Shown: piece by piece, positions 36,083-44,862 of the stretch
Layout of the letters: every line of letters starts with the position of its first letter
How positions within the stretch are numbered: position 1 is the first letter of the stretch
DNA from: Planctomycetaceae bacterium UBA6172
Lineage (GTDB): Bacteria; Planctomycetota; Planctomycetia; Pirellulales; Pirellulaceae
DNA length: 64,000 nucleotides
Direction: 5' to 3'
NCBI GenBank assembly: GCA_002422955.1
Contig: DITY01000060.1
Coordinates: forward strand, 3,927 to 67,926
The notes under the pieces: model-generated
Told to the model about the DNA's origin: nothing
The model's database searches: none
What the model saw: the letters and a program-made list of their open reading frames with translations, nothing else
Position numbers and translations under genes: made by a program

Positions 36083-36823
36083 TCAGTTGAGGCTGAAGGG
36101 AGGAGGAAAGGATTTGCCGGCCGGTCGCTCGGTTGTCGCCGCCTGCAGGGGTGAGTCGGCCGACTGCGCCGGGCCGAGTTTTGGCAAGCGTTTTAGCAAT
36201 TCGACGAGTAGCTTGGCCCGCTCCCCGACGTCATTCAGATCCAGGAGTTGTAGTTTCGCGGGCGTCCCCAGCGGCAGCGTGTAGGCGATGATGTCGGCGA
36301 TCGCGCTCAAGCCCATCTGGCTGGCCATCAATTCGTGCAGGTTTTGCTGCACCGTGGCGTTCCCTGGGATCACAGCCGAGAAGGCGTTCAAGACTTCCAT
36401 CTTGAGCCGTTGCGACTCCGTTTCGCTGACCGGCTGAACGTCAGCGGCGAGCTCGATGTCCGCCATGCGGAACGGTCGGTTGGTTTTGATCTCTTGGCGA
36501 ATCCTCGCTCGCTTAGCGCCGATCAGCAGGATATTATGCGTCCCCGCTTCGGTTTCCACGTGCGAAACGATGCGGCCGATGCAGAGGGTGGGATGAAGTC
36601 GCGGCTGGGAGTTTGCCGCTGCTGGCAAGCCGCCGACGACCGTCGCCATGGCGATCAAGTGATCGCTCGCCATGGCGTCCGCCAGCAGATCGCAATAGCG
36701 AGGCTCAAAGATGTGCAGCGGTTGCATCGCATGTGGGAAAACGACCAATTCGGGGAGCGGGAATAACCGGACCCGGCCGCCGAAGTCTTCCGGAAAACTC
36801 GAACCCTCGTCGCCGCTCGTCAT
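36083..36823 (-). CDS. LON peptidase substrate-binding domain protein
   Basis: 246 residues. Begins with RVRLFPLPELVVFPHAMQPLHIFEPRYCDLLADAM, the diagnostic start of the Lon N-terminal (substrate-binding) domain, and contains LHPTLCIGRIVSHVE and GAKRARI. No ATPase or protease domain follows, so this is the stand-alone LON-domain type (COG2802). Such proteins probably bind protein substrates; no enzyme activity is known. ATG 36823 aligns the domain start. The last 25 residues are low-complexity. The gene diverges from dcd, with the promoter of dcd in the spacer. Confidence 0.9.
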   Translation of the reverse strand: MTSGDEGSSFPEDFGGRVRLFPLPELVVFPHAMQPLHIFEPRYCDLLADAMASDHLIAMATVVGGLPAAANSQPRLHPTLCIGRIVSHVETEAGTHNILLIGAKRARIRQEIKTNRPFRMADIELAADVQPVSETESQRLKMEVLNAFSAVIPGNATVQQNLHELMASQMGLSAIADIIAYTLPLGTPAKLQLLDLNDVGERAKLLVELLKRLPKLGPAQSADSPLQAATTERPAGKSFPPPFSLN

Positions 36824-36921
36824 GTCGTCAACCGATCTGGATTGGGGGAAACTGCTCGCAGCCGATGGATTCCGGACCGCATCCGCAAGCCAAAGTTTAG
36901 TTCGGGGTCGAGTACAAGTCG

Positions 36922-36951
36922 TTGACAGCCCCCCCCGGGCCGACAGACAAT
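36922..36951 (+). promoter_or_regulatory. Possible promoter of dcd
   Basis: TTGACA (36922-36927, perfect), 18-base spacer containing a run of eight C, then GACAAT (36946-36951, four of six). It would give a leader of about 55 bases before ATG 37015. Confidence 0.45.
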
Positions 36952-37014
36952 CCGAGATGGGGCATCGTTTCCAACCCCTTCCCGTCCCACCTCCCTCATT
37001 CTCGGTCGGCAAAG

Positions 37015-37587
37015 ATGGTCCTTTCTGGCGAGGAAATACGCCGTCATCAGGGTTCCGACATTGTCATCGACCCTTTCAACCCGGAAGACCTGAACCCGAA
37101 CAGCTACAACTTGACGCTGCATGACGAGTTGTTGGTTTATGAGGAGGTCGTGCTCGATGCCGCCGCGCCCAATCGCTACGCCCGACTGCGAATCCCCGCC
37201 GAGGGGCTGACGCTCCATCCCAGGCAGCTCTACCTCGGGCGGACCGTGGAACGGACGGAGAGCGAGCGGTTCGTCCCGATCGTTCAGGGACGCAGCTCCT
37301 TGGCTCGGCTCGGCCTGTTCCTCTGTCCGGGTGGTAGTCTGGGGACGGTCGGTTATCGCGGGACCTGGACTCTGGAAATGTTCGTGATTCAGCCGGTGAA
37401 GATTTACCCCGGGATGAAGGTCTGCCAGATTTATTTTCACGAATTGGTCGGTGAGGTTGGCTCCTACGACGGCGGTAAGTATCAGGACAGTTTCGACATC
37501 CAACCGAGCCAAATGTATCGCGAGTTCGGCGAACAACCACGGGATCAGCAACTCGAATTGGGTTTCGAGGAACGTTTGCGGTTCTGA
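37015..37587 (+). CDS. dcd: dCTP deaminase
   Basis: 190 residues, typical length. Converts dCTP to dUTP for thymidylate synthesis. Motifs: MVLSGEEIRRHQ, INPNSYNLTLHDELLVYE-type NPNSYNLTLHDELL, VQGRSSLARLGLFL (nucleotide binding) and GYRGTWTLEMFV with the catalytic Glu. The C-terminus KYQDSFDIQPSQMYREF closes the trimer active site. ATG 37015 is preferred over upstream in-frame codons because the MVLS start is the family N-terminus. It may be cotranscribed with glcD, whose start lies 30 bases after its stop. Confidence 0.93.
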   Translation: MVLSGEEIRRHQGSDIVIDPFNPEDLNPNSYNLTLHDELLVYEEVVLDAAAPNRYARLRIPAEGLTLHPRQLYLGRTVERTESERFVPIVQGRSSLARLGLFLCPGGSLGTVGYRGTWTLEMFVIQPVKIYPGMKVCQIYFHELVGEVGSYDGGKYQDSFDIQPSQMYREFGEQPRDQQLELGFEERLRF

Positions 37588-37617
37588 ATCGAGCGGGAGT
37601 CAGTTTTGGAAAATCCT

Positions 37618-39063
37618 ATGGCGGCGGTCAATTCCTTGGATGAGCTGGCGGAAATTTTTGGCGATCGCCTGCTGACCGATTCGGGTTCGATGAGGGTGTT
37701 CGAATCCGATGGAGTGACTGCGCTCGCGGCCCGGCCTCGCGCCGTGGTGCTGCCCCAAACCGAGCAAGAGATCGTCGACGCGGTCCGCTGGTGCTACCGG
37801 CATGACATCCCGTGGGTCGCCCGCGGCAGCGGGACCAGCCTGTCCGGAGGAAGTGTTCCCGTCGCCGACGGGTTGGTGATTTCCGTCAATCGGATGAATC
37901 GCTGCTTGCGGATCGACCCCGATCGCCGCTCGGCGGTCGTCCAGCCGGGGATGATCAACGCGCGGTTGGCTCGGGCCGCCGCGGAGTTCGGGCTGCATTA
38001 TGCCCCCGACCCCAGCAGCATGCAGGTCTGCACGATCGGCGGGAATCTGGCCTTCAATTCCGGCGGAGCGCATTGTTTGAAGTACGGGATGACGACCAAC
38101 CACATCCTCGGCTGCCGCGTCGTGCTCGGCGATGGCGAAGTCGTGACGCTCGGCGGCGAGAGCCTCGAAGGCGAAGGGCCAGATAGCTTGGGGCTGTTCT
38201 GTGGCAGCGAGGGGACGATGGGGATCGCGACGGAGATCACCGTACGATTGGTACCGCCCCCCGAAAGCCATTACTGCGTCCTGGCCGGTTACTTGACGAT
38301 CGAGCAGGCTGGCGAGGCTGTCGCTTCGATCATCGCCGCCGGATTGTTGCCTGGGGCGATGGAGATCATGGACGCGATGGCAATGCGAGCTGCCCACGAA
38401 GGAGTGGGGGCGGTTTACCCCGCCGGCTGCAACGCGGTGTTGATCGTCGAGTTGGACGGCTCCGCCGAAGCGGTCGCCTCCAGTCGCGGGGCGCTCGATC
38501 AACTGCTGCAAGACAGTGGCGTCGTGGCGTTGCAAGTCGCCGGCTCGGCCGCCGAGCGGGCCGCCATCTGGACCGGGCGGAAAAGCGTCTTCTCCGCCGT
38601 CGGCCGGCTCAGCCCAGACTTCATCGTCCAGGATGGTGTCGTCCCACGCAGCCGACTCGGGTTTGCCCTGCGGCGGATCGGCGAGATCAGCCGCGAGGCG
38701 GGGATTCCCGTGGCGAACGTCTTTCACGCCGGGGACGGCAATCTGCATCCGTTGATCATGTACGACGGCCGCATCGCAGGGGCGTTGCATGCCGCCGAGG
38801 AGGTCGCCGCGCGGATCGTGCGGCTGTGCATCGAATTGGGCGGGTCGATCACGGGCGAGCATGGCGTGGGGCTCGAAAAGCGAGATTTTCTGCCCGGGAT
38901 GTTCGACCCCGCGAGCCTCGATGCGATGTCCCGCCTCCGCGATCAGATGGATCCCAAGAACCTCGCCAACCGTGGCAAGATGTTCCCCAGCGGTGAGGGC
39001 GAACCGACCGGCCTGTACGGTTTGCATCCGCTGGAGAAAACCGGCGTGATCAGTCGGTTCTGA
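37618..39063 (+). CDS. glcD: FAD-linked oxidase, glycolate oxidase GlcD / D-lactate dehydrogenase type
   Basis: 481 residues from ATG 37618 (a TTG at 37606 with GGGAG 6 bases before it would add 4). The FAD-binding PCMH-type domain has PWVARGSGTSLSGGSVPVADG, DPSSMQVCTIGGNLAFNSGG and GLFCGSEGTMGIATEITVRLV. The C-terminal FAD-oxidase domain has NVFHAGDGNLHPLIMYD and GGSITGEHGVGLEKRDF with the conserved HGVG. Oxidises a 2-hydroxy acid such as glycolate or D-lactate. The iron-sulfur (GlcF-type) and GlcE partners are not adjacent. Identification of the family is firm; substrate is not. Confidence 0.9.
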   Translation: MAAVNSLDELAEIFGDRLLTDSGSMRVFESDGVTALAARPRAVVLPQTEQEIVDAVRWCYRHDIPWVARGSGTSLSGGSVPVADGLVISVNRMNRCLRIDPDRRSAVVQPGMINARLARAAAEFGLHYAPDPSSMQVCTIGGNLAFNSGGAHCLKYGMTTNHILGCRVVLGDGEVVTLGGESLEGEGPDSLGLFCGSEGTMGIATEITVRLVPPPESHYCVLAGYLTIEQAGEAVASIIAAGLLPGAMEIMDAMAMRAAHEGVGAVYPAGCNAVLIVELDGSAEAVASSRGALDQLLQDSGVVALQVAGSAAERAAIWTGRKSVFSAVGRLSPDFIVQDGVVPRSRLGFALRRIGEISREAGIPVANVFHAGDGNLHPLIMYDGRIAGALHAAEEVAARIVRLCIELGGSITGEHGVGLEKRDFLPGMFDPASLDAMSRLRDQMDPKNLANRGKMFPSGEGEPTGLYGLHPLEKTGVISRF

Positions 39064-39289
39064 AGGCTGCGGCGGTGCCCCACGCACCGCCGCAACCCCG
39101 TCAGATCCCAATCCACCAGCGGTCTGTTCTATGTCTTGACGGCCGCCCCCGTTGCGAACTCCCGTGCCTCCCCAGCATCGGTCAGCGCCGATCATTCACG
39201 CCCATTCTCGCCGCCGCCTCCGCGCCGCTCGCGGGCCACCGTCGCCGCCGCCGACGGGCCGTGCCGAGTCCACGGGCGGCTTGGCCGAG

Positions 39290-39676
39290 TCAGCGGGGAG
39301 GCTTGCGAGAAGCAGTCGATTCCACCGGCGCCGTTTCGCTGGAGAAGATGCGTCGGGGTGCCAAGCCTGCCGCCAGGAACAAGCGGCTGACCGCGGTCAT
39401 CAGACGGTCCCAGCGTTCGAGCATCTCGGGGACGTCGAAGATCCCCGCCTCGCCGCGTCCCAACCCCCGTTCACTGACCAGGATTCGTGACCCCAAATGC
39501 AGCAGGGCTTCCAAAACCAAGTGGTCTCGACGGTCCGCTTCGGTCAAGCCCGCATCGTCGTAGATCCAGACATGCTCGCCGAGCAATTCGTCCAGCAACC
39601 GCATTGCCCCCATCTCCGCGGATTCGGCTTGAATGACCAAATGCTGGCAACCGCAGGTGACGTAAAACTTTGGCAT
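39290..39676 (-). CDS. Conserved-looking hypothetical protein
   Basis: 128 residues beginning MPKFYVTCGCQHLVIQAES, with a likely beta-alpha-beta start followed by helices (AMRLLDELLG; HLVLEALLHLGSRILVSERGLGRG). The codon pattern is like that of neighbours and the leading strands look ordered, which supports a real gene. No family recognised; no signal peptide or membrane helix. A basic tail ends the protein. It stands alone between glcD and the lipoprotein gene. Confidence 0.7.
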   Translation of the reverse strand: MPKFYVTCGCQHLVIQAESAEMGAMRLLDELLGEHVWIYDDAGLTEADRRDHLVLEALLHLGSRILVSERGLGRGEAGIFDVPEMLERWDRLMTAVSRLFLAAGLAPRRIFSSETAPVESTASRKPPR

Positions 39677-40070
39677 TTCGGTTTCTTCCTTGATCTGACC
39701 GGGCTAAATCGAACCTTCTTTTCATCTGCGCCGTGGCCCCTCGGCCGTCGACACCCACATCATCGCTCTGCCCTTTGACACGTTTGGTCACGGACAACAG
39801 GAAAAATCGGAAAACCCTCCGTGCCGTGGATTAGCCGGTCTGGCCGGGTGACGATGGGTGAGTGGGTAATCTGCGGTCTTTGTATTGGCGGCGGCTAGGA
39901 ATCTTGCGTCGGGTTGTAACGATTCGTTGCATCCTTACGAAGAAGACGGCCGAAAGCATGCATGTCCGGCGGTGCATCCGCATCGACGTCGACATCAGTT
40001 CAACAATTTCAAAACATGGCCGGGCGTGGGAATCTACTTCGCGGCCGGACTCGTTCGGAAGGAATCGACG
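39677..40070. other. Divergent intergenic region
   Basis: About 390 bases between a minus-strand hypothetical gene and the plus-strand lipoprotein gene, so promoters for both are expected. I cannot assign a confident -35/-10 pair. No RNA gene recognised. Confidence 0.4.
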
Positions 40071-40610
40071 ATGAACCGTTGGCTTTGGATGGCGTCCGTG
40101 GCAGTCATGATGTCCGGCTCGACAGGGTGCCTACGGCACCAGACACGCATGCAGCACAGCCCTTGTGCCGACTGCCAACCGGGCGGGGCTTGTCCTCCAG
40201 GACATGGCTGCCATGCCGGATTCGGTAGCCGGCTGAAGTCCGTGTTCGGTTGCAACTGTGGTCGGACCGGGTGCGTGACGGGCCCGATCGGTTGGCAGCA
40301 GGGTGGGTTGAATTACAGCAGCCATCTCTGCCCCGTCCCGGGCACGCAGGGACACGGGGGCGTTTGCAACGCCGGTTCGGGTGCCGGTTACGGCGGGCAC
40401 GGCGCGGGGGCTGGATATGGCGCGGGGCCCGGCATGTGTGGTCCCGGCGGTGCGTATGGAGCCGGTGGTCCGGGCGGGCTCGCCGGCCTGCATGGCCAAG
40501 GCCCGCAGATCAATCCGGGCGCTCCCAGCGCTCAGGTGGCGTATCCTTACTACTCCCATCGCGGCCCACGCGACTTCCTGTTGGATAACCCGCCCTCGAT
40601 CGGCCGTTAG
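40071..40610 (+). CDS. Cys/Gly-rich lipoprotein
   Basis: 179 residues. A short signal with lipobox MSGSTGC gives Cys20 as the lipidated residue. Mature part: a Cys-rich block (about 32-90, eleven or so Cys in patterns such as [19 protein letters not shown] and CNCGRTGC), then a Gly/Ala-rich stretch (about 100-145), then a short tail with [19 protein letters not shown]. Ribosome site GGAAGGAA lies right before ATG 40071. This layout is seen in planctomycete surface proteins; no enzyme motif. The Cys pattern could bind metal or form disulfides. Confidence 0.83.
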   Translation: MNRWLWMASVAVMMSGSTGCLRHQTRMQHSPCADCQPGGACPPGHGCHAGFGSRLKSVFGCNCGRTGCVTGPIGWQQGGLNYSSHLCPVPGTQGHGGVCNAGSGAGYGGHGAGAGYGAGPGMCGPGGAYGAGGPGGLAGLHGQGPQINPGAPSAQVAYPYYSHRGPRDFLLDNPPSIGR

Positions 40611-40685
40611 ACGCCGCCGGGGTTCGGGTTGGGGATTCGTAAACAGATTCGGTTCCGTTCGATCGTGGTTGCGTGAGCATTCGCC

Positions 40686-41660
40686 GTGGCATCTGATTTT
40701 CGTCTCAAAGCACAGCTTCCTGAGTTGACGGAACGAATCGTCGCGACTTACTCGCCCGATGACGGCATGAACCATTTGGGTCATTGCCCGTTGCCGAGTT
40801 ACGAGGAAGTGATCGAAGCCATGCTGGATCTGAAGGATATCCTGTACCCGGGATATCGTCGCAAAGTCGGGCTGCACAGCGGCAACATCGTCTACCACGT
40901 GGGCGGACTGGTCGATTCGTTGCACGATCGGCTGACGACGCAGATCGGGCGAGCGTTAAGGCACGAGGACCGGGTGACCCGGAAGCACAACGACTGCGAA
41001 TCGGACATCGATTTCGAAGCCAAGGGCCAGGCCATGGCGATCGAGTTCTTGAAGCGGATTCCCGATCTGAGAAAGATGCTCGGGACCGATGTGCAGGCCG
41101 CGTTCGATGGCGATCCCGCTTGCCAGACGACGGACGAGGTGGTGTTTTGCTATCCCGGCTTCGCCGCCACGACGGTTTACCGGATCGCGCACCTGCTGCT
41201 TCAGCTAGGCGTGCCCTTCATCCCGCGGATGATGACCGAATGGGCACACAAGCAGACCGGGATCGACATTCATCCCGGGGCGGAGATCGGTGAATACTTT
41301 TTCATCGACCACGGTACCGGAGTGGTGATCGGGCAAACGTGCGAGATCGGTCGCCATGTCAAGATTTATCAGGGCGTGACGCTCGGCGCGCTAAGCTTTC
41401 CGACCGACGCCGACGGCCATTTGCTCCGCGGTCACAAACGCCATCCGACGATCGAGGATCGCGTGGTGATTTACGCCAACGCCACGGTCTTGGGGGGCCG
41501 GACCGTGATCGGTCACGACAGCGTGATCGGCTCGAGCGTCTGGGTGACGCGCAGCGTATCGCCCCTCACGACCGTGACCCTGGAAAAGCCTCAGCTCAAG
41601 GTTCGTAGTGCCATCAGCGACGCCGAAGTGCTCGAGGCCGATACCAACTTTCAGATTTGA
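40686..41660 (+). CDS. cysE: Serine O-acetyltransferase
   Basis: 324 residues. The N-terminal half is alpha-helical ([20 protein letters not shown]) and the C-terminal half is a left-handed beta helix with hexapeptide repeats: [63 protein letters not shown]. It forms O-acetylserine for cysteine synthesis. It is of the longer EpsC-like bacterial type. Starts with GTG at 40686. No partner cysK is adjacent. Confidence 0.93.
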   Translation: MASDFRLKAQLPELTERIVATYSPDDGMNHLGHCPLPSYEEVIEAMLDLKDILYPGYRRKVGLHSGNIVYHVGGLVDSLHDRLTTQIGRALRHEDRVTRKHNDCESDIDFEAKGQAMAIEFLKRIPDLRKMLGTDVQAAFDGDPACQTTDEVVFCYPGFAATTVYRIAHLLLQLGVPFIPRMMTEWAHKQTGIDIHPGAEIGEYFFIDHGTGVVIGQTCEIGRHVKIYQGVTLGALSFPTDADGHLLRGHKRHPTIEDRVVIYANATVLGGRTVIGHDSVIGSSVWVTRSVSPLTTVTLEKPQLKVRSAISDAEVLEADTNFQI

Positions 41661-41678
41661 TCCGCGGCAGGGCCAGGG

Positions 41679-42851
41679 TCAGGATTGCGGTGCCTGCGGA
41701 ATCCCGGCACCGACATCCGCCTCGTCGAGCCCGGATGGGATCACGGCGGAACCGATCAGTCGCTGGAGCAGTTTGTCGGCGGTAGCGACTCCGCCACGCA
41801 TGATCTTTTCGGCCCATAAGGCCGCGACGCCGGCGATGTGCGGTGTGGCCATGCTCGTTCCGCTCATGGTCGCCAGTCCCCCACCGGGGGCTGCCGAGAG
41901 GATATCCACGCCCGGTCCGGCGACCTTCGCCCCGGCGTTGGAGAACGTCGCGACACGGAGTGCGTGGCCCGGGTCATCTGTTCGCTCGACGGCGCCCACG
42001 GACAAGAAATCTTCGGTGGCCGCGGGGTAGGCGGTTCCCAGCACGAACGGCGACTGACCGAATCGGTTGCTTTCGTTGCCCGAGGCGGCCACGACCAGCG
42101 CGCTGCGACCAAACGCAGTTCCCGAACGGAGCAAATTCCCGAACTTGTCGAAGAATCGGACATTGTCGATCAACACCCGCATCGCCGTGGACGTCGCCTG
42201 CTTCGGGTGGATGCCCCGTGCTTCCAAGCGATCGCGAAAACCGACAAGGTCCATGCCGAGGGACATCGAGATGACCTGGGCTTGGTTCTCGATCGCCCAG
42301 TTGATGGCGGTGAACAGGGTTCCGGTCGATCCCCCGCCTGGCCCCAGGACTTTGCCGATGATGGCCCGTCTGACCCCGGGGGCGACGCCGATGCGAGTTC
42401 CTTGGACGGCGCGGCCCAGGATCGTGCCCGCGCAGTGCGTGCCATGACCATGGCTGTCGCTGAAATCTCGCGGATCGCCGCTGGTGAAATTTCGCCCGAC
42501 GATTTCGATACCGCTGAAGGCGGGATGTCGCGCGTCGATTCCGGTATCGAGTACCGCGACCGAGACTCCGCTACCGGTGAATGGCGAGGACGCGGCGCCG
42601 ACTGCGCGGATACCCCAAGCCACACCTGCGGCAGCGGTTGACGCGCCAGGGTTGGCGGTGGCGACCGGCGAAATGAGCATCAGCGGCATCGGCTCGGCGG
42701 CCCCCAGTACGTTTTCATCCCGCTGCAAGCCGCGCACTTCACCCGGGGGGAGATCCTGAAACAGTGCCTCGATCTCGCCGCCAATGTCCCGCGTCGCGCT
42801 CATGCTCTCGAGCAGGCCGGAATCCTTGCGGCGCAAAATCAGCATTTCCAT
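41679..42851 (-). CDS. Subtilase (S8) protease without a recognisable signal peptide
   Basis: 390 residues. The complete Asp-His-Ser triad is visible: D102 in VAVLDTGIDARHP, H136 in HGHGTHCAGT and S333 in SGTSMATPHIAG, with the oxyanion Asn in AASGNES. The N-terminus (EMLILRRKDSGLLE) is hydrophilic, and residues 1-70 may be a short propeptide. No signal peptide and no membrane helix are seen. ATG 42851 follows a perfect Shine-Dalgarno sequence, so the lack of a signal peptide is not due to a wrong start. Probably an intracellular subtilisin-like or non-classically exported protease. Confidence 0.9.
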   Translation of the reverse strand: MEMLILRRKDSGLLESMSATRDIGGEIEALFQDLPPGEVRGLQRDENVLGAAEPMPLMLISPVATANPGASTAAAGVAWGIRAVGAASSPFTGSGVSVAVLDTGIDARHPAFSGIEIVGRNFTSGDPRDFSDSHGHGTHCAGTILGRAVQGTRIGVAPGVRRAIIGKVLGPGGGSTGTLFTAINWAIENQAQVISMSLGMDLVGFRDRLEARGIHPKQATSTAMRVLIDNVRFFDKFGNLLRSGTAFGRSALVVAASGNESNRFGQSPFVLGTAYPAATEDFLSVGAVERTDDPGHALRVATFSNAGAKVAGPGVDILSAAPGGGLATMSGTSMATPHIAGVAALWAEKIMRGGVATADKLLQRLIGSAVIPSGLDEADVGAGIPQAPQS

Positions 42852-42856
42852 CCTGC

Positions 42857-42865
42857 GACCTCCTT
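42857..42865 (-). promoter_or_regulatory. Perfect Shine-Dalgarno of the subtilase gene
   Basis: Minus strand AAGGAGGTC, full anti-SD complement, 5 bases before ATG 42851. Much stronger than the sites of most genes here, and it fixes the start codon. Confidence 0.85.
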
Positions 42866-43022
42866 TTTGCAAAAATTGTCTTGGCGATGGGATGTTCCGC
42901 GACCGACCCGTGCACCCCTGCTGTGGTGCCGCGCCGCTCGACTGATCATTAGTCTCGGGCGCGGCTCGGAAGCTGTCAAATAATCGGCTTCGACTCCCCG
43001 CCGAATTCGCCCGGTGGCGAGG

Positions 43023-43571
43023 TTACCGCGCCGTCGCGGTGGCTTGGTCGTATTCGACCACCTTGACGCCGCGACGGCCGCTGGGGAGTTTGGCGGTGAC
43101 GTTGATTTCGGTGATCGGATAGCGTCCCGGCACCCACCGCTGGTTGCTCTTGGTGGCGAAGATTTGCTGCGGGAGAACGAGACGCTCACCCGGTCCAATC
43201 GGCGATTGGCGGTGCAGGAAGTACTGACCGTTGATGTCGATGGTCAGATTGGGCAAGTCCTGATCGGTCTTGTTTTCGATCACCAGCACATCGGCCAGGA
43301 TCGCCCCCTGTCCGCCGATCGCTTCGACCGGTTCCTTGCCGATCACCACGTCGACATCCAGCGTGGCGTCGCGAGCCTTGCCGAAAAACGTGGCGTAGGC
43401 GCTGAGCGTGATCAGAGGGATCAGACAGGTCAGCAGCAGCAGTGTGGTGAGAGCGCGGGGCGATAACCGCAACGTGGGAGCCACACCCGCCGCATCCGCA
43501 CCCAGGGCCACGGCGGCACGCCGGGACTCGTCGACGACTCGCGTGGCTGAGTCGTTCGGGTTTTCCGACAT
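43023..43571 (-). CDS. Small membrane-anchored hypothetical protein
   Basis: 182 residues from ATG 43571 (TTG 43598 would add 9). A hydrophilic N-terminus is followed by one membrane helix (about 42-60, ALTTLLLLTCLIPLITLSAY), then a beta-rich extracytoplasmic part (LADVLVIENKTDQDLPNLTIDINGQYFL, SNQRWVPGRYPITEINVTAKLPSG), which looks like an immunoglobulin-type sandwich. No named family recognised. It lies 131 bases downstream of the second toroid gene and is on the same strand, so it may be the last gene of the VWA-DUF4175 cluster. Confidence 0.72.
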   Translation of the reverse strand: MSENPNDSATRVVDESRRAAVALGADAAGVAPTLRLSPRALTTLLLLTCLIPLITLSAYATFFGKARDATLDVDVVIGKEPVEAIGGQGAILADVLVIENKTDQDLPNLTIDINGQYFLHRQSPIGPGERLVLPQQIFATKSNQRWVPGRYPITEINVTAKLPSGRRGVKVVEYDQATATAR

Positions 43572-43701
43572 CGGTTCGGACGGGGTTGGGGAATTCAAGG
43601 GCGAACTCTTTCAAGCGAACGGACGAATCGTGGGCGGCAATCTCCCATCCGAACCGGCAGACCGGCGAGCTCACGCTATCCGCGATCGGCGGTTCTGTCC
43701 A

Positions 43702-44862
43702 TCAACGTTGATAGATCGGCAGGAAATGATAGGTGACGCTCAAGCTGAGGACCGACAACGCGGTCGCGTAGGCCGACCCATAATTGCGTTCCTCCCCGCG
43801 CGTGCTGGTCCAAGAACCGTCCGCATTTTGTTCCGCCAACAGCAATTGACTGACGATCCGTGCCGCCTCCTCGCCGTGCCGCCCGCCCCGCTGGTGCATG
43901 GCTTGTGCGTAGTAGTAGGTGCCGTAATAGAAGAATCGCTCGTCCAATTTGGGAGGGTTTTGCAAAAGCCAATCGGCGGCCGAGTGAGCCATTGGCGAAT
44001 CGTAGCGTCCGCAGACCTGCATCGCCAACAATCCCGCGGCGGTCATCGCGAACGTCGGCCGGCTTTGGCCTGGCGTGTAGCTGAACCCCGCCAGCGCTTC
44101 CCGCGGTTTGCCGTCGGCATTGAGTGGTGAGGTGAAGGACATTTCCAAATACTTGACCGCCTGATCGATCGCTTCGCTGGTGATCGCCAGCCCTTCATTC
44201 TTCGCCGATCGGAGCGCCATCAATTGCCAAACCGAAACCGAGAGGTCCGAATCGGTCGACTCCGGTGTGTATCGCCAGCCGCCCTGGTTGTTGGGCGCCT
44301 TGCGGACGCTCTGCGCCGATAGGATCAGGCGGATCGCCGGTTCGAGCGCCTCGCGGATGTGAATGTCCTGTTGCTCGTTCGCTCCCATACCCGCCATCTC
44401 GGTCAACATCAGCGTGGTGATGCCGTGGCCGTACATCCGCGAACCGTCAGCCCGTCCGAAATAGCCTTGCGGATCTTGTCGGGGCGGTCGGACCGTCGCC
44501 CCCGGTTGGACGACGAAATCGAGGGCGCGTCGCATCGCGATCGATTCTTCGCTCGGATCGGCCGGCAGGATGCCGATGCTGGCCATCGCCATGATCGCCA
44601 GCGACGTCATCGAGGTGTCGTGTCCCCGATCGTGGATCGAACCATCCTTGTGCTGCAGCGACAGCAAGTGCCGCACCCCGCTCTGCGCCGCGCGCCGCAC
44701 CGCTTGTTCGTCGGGGGCCGTGACCTTGGCGGGAGTGACCGCATCCTGGGCGTTCAGGAGTTGACCCCAACTCAAGATCACACAGGCGACCGTGGTCAGG
44801 ACGGCGACTCGAAAACCATCGCTGGGGTGGGCGAACGCATTCACGGTCTGGCGTGTGATCAT
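43702..44862 (-). CDS. Exported alpha/alpha-toroid (prenyltransferase/squalene-oxidase repeat) protein
   Basis: 386 residues. Signal peptide or anchor (RVAVLTTVACVILSWGQLLNAQ), then toroid repeats: SGVRHLLSLQHKDGSIHD, TSLAIMAMASIG, ILSAQSVRKAPNNQGGWRY, LLLAEQNADGSWTS. It ends LSLSVTYHFLPIYQ, very like the end LSLEVHYRHLPIY of the toroid protein at 14.4 kb. ATG 44862 overlaps the stop of the DUF4175-like gene (ATGA), so translation is coupled. Family members of this type have no shown cyclase activity. Probably a structural or binding part of an envelope complex. Confidence 0.88.
   Translation of the reverse strand: MITRQTVNAFAHPSDGFRVAVLTTVACVILSWGQLLNAQDAVTPAKVTAPDEQAVRRAAQSGVRHLLSLQHKDGSIHDRGHDTSMTSLAIMAMASIGILPADPSEESIAMRRALDFVVQPGATVRPPRQDPQGYFGRADGSRMYGHGITTLMLTEMAGMGANEQQDIHIREALEPAIRLILSAQSVRKAPNNQGGWRYTPESTDSDLSVSVWQLMALRSAKNEGLAITSEAIDQAVKYLEMSFTSPLNADGKPREALAGFSYTPGQSRPTFAMTAAGLLAMQVCGRYDSPMAHSAADWLLQNPPKLDERFFYYGTYYYAQAMHQRGGRHGEEAARIVSQLLLAEQNADGSWTSTRGEERNYGSAYATALSVLSLSVTYHFLPIYQR

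Noticed and set aside
37600..39195. Long minus-strand open frame (531 codons) opposite glcD
   Set aside because: It is fully antisense to a well-conserved FAD oxidase; its translation is rich in His, Asp, Gln and Pro without family likeness. Typical shadow in GC-rich DNA.
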